8,452 nucleotides of DNA, from the NCBI GenBank assembly GCA_949451265.1, contig CASTQR010000062.1:1-8452 (forward strand), written 5' to 3'. The position numbers and the translations under genes were made by a program. Source of the stretch: an uncultured Eubacteriales bacterium (GTDB taxonomy: Bacteria > Bacillota_A > Clostridia > Oscillospirales > Oscillospiraceae). The notes beneath the pieces are model-generated. The model searched no databases. It saw only the letters and a program-made list of their open reading frames with translations, and was not told the DNA's origin. Numbering within the stretch: position 1 is the stretch's first letter; the number at the start of each line of letters is the position of its first letter. Positions 1 through 4,814 of this stretch are shown piece by piece.

Positions 1-407
1 ATATGGACATGGTGGAGAAGATCCAGAAGGAAAACTGGTTCGACTTCGACGTGGTCGTGGCCACCCCCGACATGATGGGCGTGGTGGGCCGTCTGGGTAA
101 GCTGCTGGGCCCCAAGGGCCTGATGCCCTCCCCCAAGGCCGGCACCGTCACCCCCAACGTGACCCAGGCCGTCAACGAGATCAAGGCCGGTAAGGTGGAG
201 TACCGTCTGGACAAGACCAACATCATCCACTGCCCCATCGGCAAGGTCTCCTTCGGCCCCGAGAAGCTGGGCGACAACCTGAACGCCCTCATGGGCGCCA
301 TCATCAAGGCCAAGCCCGCCGCCGCCAAGGGCCAGTACGTCAAGAGCTGCGTCGCCGCCTCCACCATGGGCCCCGGCGTGAAGCTGAACACCGGCAAGTT
401 TGTGTAA
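1..407 (+). CDS. rplA: 50S ribosomal protein L1, 3' part
   Basis: Ribosomal protein L1 binds 23S rRNA at the L1 stalk of the 50S subunit and helps release deacylated tRNA from the E site. In many bacteria it also represses its own mRNA (family knowledge). The visible 134 residues contain the L1 signature around the central hinge, with [20 protein letters not shown] followed by PSPKAGTV, then the C-terminal stretch [20 protein letters not shown] and the end LNTGKFV. L1 is usually about 230 residues, so roughly the first 95 lie left of the window. The frame is open from base 1, and the ATG at position 3 is an internal Met rather than the start. Codons are the heavily GC-biased, uniform set expected of a highly expressed gene. 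A terminator follows 25 bases after the stop. rplK is expected upstream but cannot be seen. Confidence 0.97.
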   Translation, partial: MDMVEKIQKENWFDFDVVVATPDMMGVVGRLGKLLGPKGLMPSPKAGTVTPNVTQAVNEIKAGKVEYRLDKTNIIHCPIGKVSFGPEKLGDNLNALMGAIIKAKPAAAKGQYVKSCVAASTMGPGVKLNTGKFV

Positions 408-432
408 TCACACAACGACATAATTGAAACGG

Positions 433-471
433 GAGTCGCGGGCTGAAAAGCCCCGCGGCTTCTGTTTTTTT
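433..471 (+). terminator. Intrinsic terminator after rplA
   Basis: The arms at 433-444 and 449-461 pair over about 12 bp with a GAAA tetraloop at 445-448. C454 is bulged, and there is a G-T wobble at 436/458. The GC-rich stem is followed by seven T residues at 465-471. This ends the ribosomal protein transcript. It could also act as an attenuator letting some read-through into the M23 gene, because I find no convincing promoter between it and position 493. Confidence 0.9.
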
Positions 472-492
472 GACAGAAATGAGATGAAATAA

Positions 493-1446
493 GTGCCAAT
501 CAAATGCGATCCGGCGCTCTATTCCGTCGTCCGGGAGGAGCACCTGATCCACAACGACTTTTTCCTGCGGTATGCGGAATTTGAGGGCGGGGCCCCCTCC
601 CAGCTGACCTTTACCTGCCTGTCAGGGGGGCGGGAGCTGCTGCGGGTGCGCTACGGCCCGGAGGAGATCGCCGCCCGGTTCGCCTACAGCCGGGAGGAGC
701 TGCCCCGCTACCGGGACAGCAGCCTGGGCCGCATCCTGGGCCTGGTCTGCCGCCCGGAGGAGGCGTTCCTCCACGAACACTTCTCCTTCTTCGCCTCCCG
801 GCCGGCGGACGCCCTGCGGATCGAGGCGGTTTGCGGCGGCGGCGTTGAGACGGCGGAGGTGCGGATCATCCCCTACCAGAGCCCCAACCGCTGGCGGTTC
901 CCCCTGGCGGGGGCGGCGGTGGTGACGGACACCTATCCCTCCGTCAACTCCCATCGCTGGTGCCGCAACAGCGAGTTCGCCTTTGACGCGGGGGATTTTG
1001 ACGGGACGCTGGAGCGGCCCGCCATCGGCGGGCGGACGGTGTACGCCGCCTGTGACGGGGTGGTGGAGGAGGTGTTCGACGGGCTGGACGACACGGATGA
1101 CGCCACAGATCTGGCCGCCGTGGAGGCCCGGTACGGCGAACACGCCCGCATCGACGGCAACCACGTGCTGATCCGCCACGGGGGCGGCGAGCTGTCCCTG
1201 TACGCCCATCTGCAAAAGGGCAGCGTGTCCGTGTCCGCCGGGGAAGCCGTCCGGGCGGGCCGGCCCATTGGGCGGGTGGGGAGCAGCGGATCCAGCTGGA
1301 CGCCCCACCTCCACTTCCATGTCATGCGGGACGGCATCGGGGGGCCGGGTGTGCCCGTGGTATTCGACAACCTGCGCACCATCCTGGGGGAACCCTGCCC
1401 GCTGGAGGACACGGTAAACCTGGTTTGGGCGGAGGGCCCGGCGTGA
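493..1446 (+). CDS. M23/LytM-fold peptidase-like protein, altered zinc site
   Basis: A 317-residue protein whose C-terminal part (about 145-300) is an M23 (LytM/lysostaphin) fold, a family of zinc endopeptidases that usually cut peptidoglycan cross-links. Visible family features are the FAFD aspartate (D165), GNHVLIRH (223-229), the YAHL histidine (H239), [12 protein letters not shown], and the HLH pair in TPHLHFH (H272, H274). The first zinc-binding histidine is not in its usual place: E161 sits four residues before D165, N159 six before, and the nearest histidine is H154, eleven before. Residues 1-145 match no domain I recognise. There is no signal peptide or membrane segment, which is odd for a wall enzyme. 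The GTG at 493 is the only reasonable start, since an in-frame TAA lies directly before it. Its ribosome site (GAGATGA, about 481-487) is weak. It may be a regulator, scaffold or inactive paralogue rather than a hydrolase. Confidence 0.8.
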   Translation: MPIKCDPALYSVVREEHLIHNDFFLRYAEFEGGAPSQLTFTCLSGGRELLRVRYGPEEIAARFAYSREELPRYRDSSLGRILGLVCRPEEAFLHEHFSFFASRPADALRIEAVCGGGVETAEVRIIPYQSPNRWRFPLAGAAVVTDTYPSVNSHRWCRNSEFAFDAGDFDGTLERPAIGGRTVYAACDGVVEEVFDGLDDTDDATDLAAVEARYGEHARIDGNHVLIRHGGGELSLYAHLQKGSVSVSAGEAVRAGRPIGRVGSSGSSWTPHLHFHVMRDGIGGPGVPVVFDNLRTILGEPCPLEDTVNLVWAEGPA

Positions 1447-1467
1447 GCCCCAGTTCCCGCGGACGGA

Positions 1468-1499
1468 AAACCCCGCCGGGATCTCTCCCGGCGGGGTTT
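1468..1499. terminator. Bidirectional intrinsic terminator
   Basis: A perfect 13-bp inverted repeat (1468-1480 with 1487-1499, core CCCCGCCGGG) has a six-base loop at 1481-1486. It ends in TTT on the plus strand and TTTT on the minus strand, so it can stop transcripts from both convergent neighbours: the M23 gene, whose stop is 21 bases before it, and the minus-strand membrane gene, whose stop codon lies 2 bases beyond its other end. The short T runs suggest moderate efficiency, offset by a very strong stem. Confidence 0.85.
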
Positions 1500-1501
1500 C
1501 C

Positions 1502-1846
1502 TCACACCATCTGCCCGCCCAGCAGCATACTCAGCACGCAGATCACGGCCCCCAGGGCCAGGAACGCCAGCCCCACCCCGAACCGCTTTTTCCGGCGGGC
1601 CATCAGCCGCTTCTGCCCCTCGGTCATGGACAGGACGGGGTGCTTCCGCCGCCCGATGAGGTACAGGATCAGCCCCGACTGCCCGTTCCCCGCGGCGGCG
1701 AACAGCCCCCACAGCCTGGGGTGCTTCAGCCCCCGGCACTCCGCGTCCACCTGCACCAGCCGGTAGAGCTGGTACACGCAGTAGAAGCTGCCCACGATAA
1801 CGCCCGCCGCGCCCAGGGAGGCGGCGGCAATGTAGAAATGGTTCAT
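1502..1846 (-). CDS. Small three-helix membrane protein, unknown function
   Basis: A 114-residue protein that I do not recognise with confidence. Three hydrophobic segments are visible at about 4-26, 45-64 and 89-111. The basic loop between the last two (RRKHP at 66-70, RRKKR at 84-88) predicts that loop and the N-terminus to be cytoplasmic and the C-terminus outside. The segment around HPRLWGLFAAAG followed by ILYLIGRR faintly resembles the short phospholipase D N-terminal membrane segment (PLDc_N) found in many small Firmicutes membrane proteins; this is only a hint. I chose the ATG at 1846 because a strong AGGGGGG ribosome site ends 6-7 bases before it. An in-frame TTG five codons upstream, at 1861, lies ahead of that site. 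A hydrophobic micro-ORF ends inside the same ribosome site. The gene is divergent from mrnC and convergent with the M23 gene, and a shared divergent promoter near 2018-2047 can serve it. Confidence 0.7.
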   Translation of the reverse strand: MNHFYIAAASLGAAGVIVGSFYCVYQLYRLVQVDAECRGLKHPRLWGLFAAAGNGQSGLILYLIGRRKHPVLSMTEGQKRLMARRKKRFGVGLAFLALGAVICVLSMLLGGQMV

Positions 1847-1857
1847 AATAACCCCCC
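1847..1857 (-). promoter_or_regulatory. Ribosome binding site fixing the membrane-gene start
   Basis: On the minus strand the sequence reads GAGGGGGGTTATT and then the ATG at 1846. The A/G run is at good spacing for that ATG and selects it over the in-frame TTG at 1861. The TGA of the upstream 22-codon ORF (1858-1860) overlaps the start of the run, so the two reading frames could be translationally coupled. Confidence 0.6.
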
Positions 1858-1926
1858 TCAAATTCTCTTGACAATCTGGTACAGCAGGCAGGTGACGCTC
1901 ACCACCGCCAGACAGATCGGGGGCAT
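1858..1926 (-). CDS. Possible 22-residue hydrophobic micropeptide
   Basis: An open frame of 22 codons begins ATG at 1926 and stops TGA at 1858. Its product starts MPPICLAV, has a hydrophobic middle (about residues 4-17) and ends YQIVKRI, a basic tail. That pattern, a single short membrane helix followed by Lys/Arg, is shared by leader peptides, small regulatory membrane peptides and type I toxins. No homologue is recognised. The start codon and the GGGGG run upstream of it lie in opposite arms of the dyad at 1918-1943, so translation may be structure-controlled. The nearest ribosome-site-like run is 11 bases from the ATG, which is poor. It ends within the ribosome site of the 114-residue membrane protein, so it could be a coupling leader. 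It may also be a chance ORF. Confidence 0.3.
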   Translation of the reverse strand: MPPICLAVVSVTCLLYQIVKRI

Positions 1927-1943
1927 TGTCTCATATGCCCCCG
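1918..1943. repeat. 8-9 bp inverted repeat (GGGGGCAT/ATGCCCCC)
   Basis: GGGGGCAT (1919-1926) and ATGCCCCC (1935-1942) form a perfect dyad with an 8-base loop, extended by C1918 with G1943. Neither strand has a following T run, so it is not an intrinsic terminator. As RNA from the minus strand it would sequester the start codon of the micro-ORF. As DNA it could be an operator. Confidence 0.6.
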
Positions 1944-1997
1944 GCCCTGTCTATCAAAAGGGGTTGACATGGCCCCGGTTTGCCCTGTCAAAGGGCT

Positions 1998-2025
1998 TTG
2001 ACACGGGCCTTTGACCTACTATAAT
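1998..2025 (+). promoter_or_regulatory. Consensus sigma-A promoter P1 for the mrnC operon
   Basis: TTGACA at 1998-2003 and TATAAT at 2020-2025 are both perfect consensus with a 16-bp spacer. Initiation is expected near 2032, giving an untranslated leader of about 120 bases before mrnC. The -35 box is the right arm of an inverted repeat (1982-2008), so a bound repressor there would block polymerase. Confidence 0.8.
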
Positions 2026-2047
2026 ATACCAGCCCGCCCGGTGTCAA
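2018..2047 (-). promoter_or_regulatory. Divergent sigma-A promoter for the small membrane gene
   Basis: On the minus strand, TTGACA (2047-2042) is followed after 18 bp by TATAGT (2023-2018), five of six consensus. Its -10 overlaps the -10 of P1 on the other strand. Transcription would start near 2011 and run through the micro-ORF into the 114-residue membrane gene, with a leader of about 165 bases before the latter. Confidence 0.55.
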
Positions 2048-2089
2048 CCGGCGTCCGGCCCCGTTCCGGCGCCGTTCCCGCCTTCCCCC

Positions 2090-2117
2090 TTGCGTTTTCC
2101 CCCCGTTGTGATATAAT
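2090..2117 (+). promoter_or_regulatory. Extended -10 promoter P2, mrnC-proximal
   Basis: TATAAT at 2112-2117 is preceded by TGA, making an extended -10 (TGnTATAAT). A weak -35 (TTGCGT, 2090-2095) lies 16 bp upstream. Initiation near 2124 would leave a leader of about 28 bases. With P1 this gives tandem promoters for the operon, one of them clear of the TTGACA cluster. Confidence 0.6.
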
Positions 2118-2151
2118 CTCCTGGACACCCACCAAGATTGGAGAAATACCC

Positions 2152-2565
2152 ATGGATTACTTCCGCCTGTCCGCCGGACAGGACGCCATAGAGCGCCTCA
2201 GCGCCCTGGGCCTGGCCCACCTGGGCGACGGCGTGTACGAGCTGATGGTGCGCTCCTGGCTGTGCCTCCACGGCAAGGCCACCAACGCGGGTCTGCACAA
2301 GGCCGCCGTGAAATACGTGGCCGCCCCCGCCCAGGCCAAACTGGTCCACGCCATCCTGCCCATGCTGAGCGAGGAGGAACAGGCCGTCTACCGCCGGGGC
2401 CGCAACAGCCGCACCGCCGCCGTCCCCAAGGGGGCCAGCGTGGGGGAATACCACGCCGCCACGGCGCTGGAATCCCTGTTCGGCTGGCTGTATTTGCAGG
2501 GGAAAACGGAACGGCTCAACGAACTGTTTGAAGCCATGATGGAGGAAGCAAGCAATGCCATTTGA
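2152..2565 (+). CDS. mrnC: Mini-ribonuclease III, 23S rRNA maturation
   Basis: A 137-residue RNase III catalytic domain without a double-strand RNA-binding domain. In Bacillus subtilis this enzyme removes the ends of 23S rRNA precursor as a dimer, helped by ribosomal protein L3 (family knowledge). The signature LAHLGDGVYELMVR holds the conserved acidic D26. The second acidic helix, YHAATALESLFGWLYLQG, holds E106. The segment KYVAAPAQAKLVHAILPMLS and the RRGRNS run before the second helix are also typical. Length fits the family. The ATG at 2152 has GGAGA at 2140-2144. The frame is open further upstream to 2011, but that would put the promoters inside the gene. It overlaps rqcH by 11 bp. In Bacilli mrnC usually follows cysS; here it stands first in an operon with rqcH. 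Two promoters lie upstream. Confidence 0.92.
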   Translation: MDYFRLSAGQDAIERLSALGLAHLGDGVYELMVRSWLCLHGKATNAGLHKAAVKYVAAPAQAKLVHAILPMLSEEEQAVYRRGRNSRTAAVPKGASVGEYHAATALESLFGWLYLQGKTERLNELFEAMMEEASNAI

Positions 2566-4297
2566 CGCCATCTTTATGACCGCCTTAGCCGGGGAACTGC
2601 GCCAAGCCCTCACCGGCGGCAAGGTGGACAAGCTCTACCAGCCTGCCCGGGACGAGGCCGTCCTCCATATGCGGGCGGGCCGGGACAACGTGCGCCTGCT
2701 GCTGTCCGCCAGCCCCGCCCACCCCCGGGCCCAGCTCACCCGGGTGCCCCGGGAAAACCCGGAGACGCCCCCCATGTTCTGCATGCTGCTGCGTAAGCAC
2801 TTCACCGGGGCAAGGCTGCTGGAGCTGTCCCAGCCCTCCATGGAGCGGCTGCTGGACTTCCGGTTCGAGACCCTGGACGAGCTGGGCGACCGGGTGGAGC
2901 GCCGCCTTGTCTTAGAGTGCATCGGCCGCAAGTCCAACCTCATCATGCTGGACGGGGCGGGCCGGATCACCGACTGTATGCGCCGCGCCGACGGGGACTT
3001 ATCCGCCAAGCGGCCCGTCATGCCGGGGCTGTTCTACGCCCCTCCCGAGCCCACCGGACGCTTAGACCCCTCCGTCCTGCCGGAGGAGGAGCTGCGCTCC
3101 TTTGTCCTGTCCAGCGCCCCCGAGGGGGACGGCCAGGACAAGTGGCTGCTGGACGCCTTCAATGGCCTTTCCCCCCTCACCGCCCGGGAGCTGGTGTTCC
3201 AGGGGGAGGGCACGAGGGAAGGGCTGGCGGATCGCCTTTCCCAGCTCATGGAGCGGGTCAGGGCCGGGGACTTCACCCCCACCGTCCTGATCCGGGACGG
3301 CAGGCCCTTTGACTTCACCTTCCAGCCCGTCCTGCAATACGGCCCCGCCGTGGAGCTGAAGCGGTATCCCACCTTCTCCGCCCTGCTGGACGACTTCTAC
3401 GAGCAGAAGGAGGCCCAGGAGCGGGTGAAACAGCGGGGGCAGGACTTCATCCGCTCCGTCACCCAGGCCCGGAACCGCACGGCGAAAAAGATCGCCAACC
3501 AGGAGGCGGACCTGGCCAAGACGGCGGACCGGGAGAAGCTGCGCCGGTACGGGGATATCATCACCACCAACTTTTACGCCATGTCCAAGGGGCAGGCCGT
3601 CCTCCGGGCCCAGGACTACTACGACCCGGACTGTGCCCAGGTGGAGATTCCCCTTGATCCCCTCCTCACCCCCCAGCAGAACGCGGCGAAATACTATAAG
3701 GACTACAAGAAGGCCCAGAAGGCGGAGGAGATGCTGACCCTCCAGATCGAAAAGAACCGGGGGGAGCTGGACTACCTGGACAGCGTCCTGCAAATGATCA
3801 CCCTGTCCGAGGGTGACCGGGACTTGCAGGAGATCCGCCAGGAGCTGATGGAAAACGGCTACCTGAAGCAGCACAAGCGCAAAATGACCGCCAAAGGGAA
3901 GCAGAAGATCGTCCACGCCAAGCCCTTAGAGTTCAAATCCACCGCGGGCCTCACCATCCTGGTGGGCAAGAACAACAGCCAGAACGACCGCCTCACCCAC
4001 CGGGAGGCGGACAAGCGGGACCTGTGGCTCCACGCCCAGAAGCTCCACGGCTCCCACGTGATCCTGAAAACCGGGGGCGCCCAGCCCGACGAGCGGTCGC
4101 TCACCGAGGCGGCTATGCTGGCGGCCTGGTTCTCCCAGGGCCGGGACAGCGGGCAGGTGCCGGTGGACTACACCCCCGTGAAGGCGGTGAAGAAGCCCGC
4201 CGGGGCCAAGCCCGGATACGTGATCTACCACACCTACAGCACCCTGTACGTCACCCCCAGCGAGGAGCTGGTGAGGGCATTGCGGGGCCGGAAATAG
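2555..4297 (+). CDS. rqcH: RqcH/NFACT ribosome quality control protein (fibronectin-binding family)
   Basis: A 580-residue member of the Rqc2/NEMF/RqcH (NFACT) family, once called fibronectin-binding protein. RqcH binds 50S subunits jammed with peptidyl-tRNA and recruits tRNA-Ala to add a C-terminal alanine tail that marks the stalled chain for proteolysis (B. subtilis knowledge). Visible parts are NFACT-N (about 1-170, with GGKVDKLYQP and GRKSNLIML), a helix-hairpin-helix-like segment (about 200-235, NGLSPLTARELV), charged coiled-coil helices (about 280-335 and 375-440), and NFACT-R (about 455-575) with DLWLHAQKLHGSHVIL at 489-504 and a conserved end GYVIYHTYSTLYVTP. The essential Asp-Arg pair (D97-R98 in B. 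subtilis) reads Glu-Arg here (E97-R98). The ATG at 2555 has GGAGGA at 2541-2546 and overlaps mrnC by 11 bp. The product is likely cytoplasmic and ribosome-bound. Confidence 0.93.
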   Translation: MPFDAIFMTALAGELRQALTGGKVDKLYQPARDEAVLHMRAGRDNVRLLLSASPAHPRAQLTRVPRENPETPPMFCMLLRKHFTGARLLELSQPSMERLLDFRFETLDELGDRVERRLVLECIGRKSNLIMLDGAGRITDCMRRADGDLSAKRPVMPGLFYAPPEPTGRLDPSVLPEEELRSFVLSSAPEGDGQDKWLLDAFNGLSPLTARELVFQGEGTREGLADRLSQLMERVRAGDFTPTVLIRDGRPFDFTFQPVLQYGPAVELKRYPTFSALLDDFYEQKEAQERVKQRGQDFIRSVTQARNRTAKKIANQEADLAKTADREKLRRYGDIITTNFYAMSKGQAVLRAQDYYDPDCAQVEIPLDPLLTPQQNAAKYYKDYKKAQKAEEMLTLQIEKNRGELDYLDSVLQMITLSEGDRDLQEIRQELMENGYLKQHKRKMTAKGKQKIVHAKPLEFKSTAGLTILVGKNNSQNDRLTHREADKRDLWLHAQKLHGSHVILKTGGAQPDERSLTEAAMLAAWFSQGRDSGQVPVDYTPVKAVKKPAGAKPGYVIYHTYSTLYVTPSEELVRALRGRK

Positions 4298-4313
4298 AAT
4301 CGAGGGAACACAC

Positions 4314-4814
4314 ATGGCACACCAACTGACCACGGAGGAGCTTCGCCGCCGGGCCCTGGCCTTCCTGTCCAAGCGGGCGAAGAACGCCCCGTCGGGAATG
4401 CCCGACCCCTCCGCCGACCTGACCCTGATCGACTGCGACGGGCCCACCGGCTCCCTGACCCTGGGCTACGACACCAAGCCCTGGATGGCCAACGTCTGGG
4501 GGGTGGTGCACGGCGGGGTGTCCGCCGCCCTGGTGGACACCTGCATGGGCATCACCTGCGGCGTCCAGTGCGGCAGAATCACCCCCACCATCTCCATGAC
4601 GGTGAACTACGCCCGCCCGGTGCCCCTGAACGCCCCCGTGGTGGTGCGCACCCGCACCGTCCGCTGCGGGGCCACCGCGGGGCACATCGAAGCGGAGGTC
4701 TACCCCGCCGGACAGCCGGACAAGCTGCTGGTCACCGCCAGCGGGGCCTACAGCACCAAGCCCAACAGCCTGTCCGGGGGCCGCGCCCCCTGGGAGGAGG
4801 AACCCGCGCCGTGA
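4314..4814 (+). CDS. PaaI-family hotdog thioesterase
   Basis: A 166-residue single hotdog-fold protein of the PaaI/YdiI acyl-CoA thioesterase type, which hydrolyses acyl- or aryl-CoA thioesters in the cytoplasm, usually as a tetramer. The diagnostic run is WGVVHGGVSAALVDTCMGI, with the HGG turn at 66-68 and the acidic residue D75 on the hotdog helix where the family's catalytic Asp/Glu lies. The strands TPTISMTVNYARPVP and APVVVRTRTVRCG follow, then a typical end, LLVTASGAYSTKP. A Pro/Glu-rich tail of about 15 residues extends past the fold. The ATG at 4314 has GAGGG at 4302-4306, 16 bases after the rqcH stop. The stop codon overlaps the GTG start of the first ABC gene (GTGA). The substrate cannot be deduced. 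Its position before an exporter may be only operon packing, or it may act on a related lipid or acyl compound. Confidence 0.88.
   Translation: MAHQLTTEELRRRALAFLSKRAKNAPSGMPDPSADLTLIDCDGPTGSLTLGYDTKPWMANVWGVVHGGVSAALVDTCMGITCGVQCGRITPTISMTVNYARPVPLNAPVVVRTRTVRCGATAGHIEAEVYPAGQPDKLLVTASGAYSTKPNSLSGGRAPWEEEPAP
4776..4790 (+). repeat. GC hairpin beside the ABC1 ribosome site
   Basis: GGGGGC (4776-4781) and GCCCCC (4785-4790) flank a three-base loop inside the end of the thioesterase gene, five bases before the AGGAGG at 4795-4800 that serves the next gene. It may only reflect GC-rich codons, or it may tune coupled translation. Confidence 0.3.

Larger units (their letters stand above)
1964..2047. 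promoter_or_regulatory. TTGACA/TGTCAA motif cluster, candidate operator
   Basis: Exact hexamers occur at 1964-1969 (plus), 1986-1991 (minus), 1998-2003 (plus) and 2042-2047 (minus), with a near copy TTGACC at 2011-2016. TGTCAAA (1986-1992) and TTTGACA (1997-2003) form a perfect 7-bp dyad across GGGC, extended by GCCC at 1982-1985 and GGGC at 2005-2008 with one bulged base. GGGCTTTGAC (1993-2002) is followed by the near-direct repeat GGGCCTTTGAC (2005-2015). CCGGT/ACCGG (2038-2051) frames the last copy. Two of the hexamers serve as -35 boxes. The others lack a -10 at proper spacing, so they are better explained as protein-binding sites. The regulator is unknown. Confidence 0.45.

Noticed and set aside
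933..1874. Minus-strand open frame spanning the membrane gene and the M23 gene
   Set aside because: It crosses a bidirectional terminator, lies antisense to the M23 domain, and yields Pro/Arg/Ser-rich sequence. The 114-residue frame has a proper ribosome site and membrane helices.
1425..2014. Plus-strand open frames across 1425-1766 and 1640-2014
   Set aside because: They run through the terminator or antisense to the membrane gene and into the promoter region. Neither has a ribosome site or plausible protein character.
1986..2016. CtsR-type heat-shock operator (tandem GGTCAAA heptads on the minus strand)
   Set aside because: The heptads GGTCAAA and TGTCAAA are 6 bases apart, whereas the CtsR operator has 3, and the downstream genes are not chaperone or Clp genes.
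2011..2151. Upstream start of mrnC at 2011
   Set aside because: It would add 47 residues unlike any Mini-III and place the -10 of P1 and all of P2 inside the gene. The ATG at 2152 has a good ribosome site and gives the family length.
2032..2151. Riboswitch, T-box or ribosomal protein leader before mrnC
   Set aside because: Only a short CCGGT/ACCGG hairpin and GC-rich sequence are seen. There is no T-box sequence, no terminator/antiterminator pair and no known aptamer core.
4568..4810. Upstream extension of the first ABC subunit
   Set aside because: The 81 extra codons lie within the thioesterase gene in another frame and give His/Arg/Pro-rich sequence. The GTG at 4811 has AGGAGG before it and directly precedes the membrane domain.
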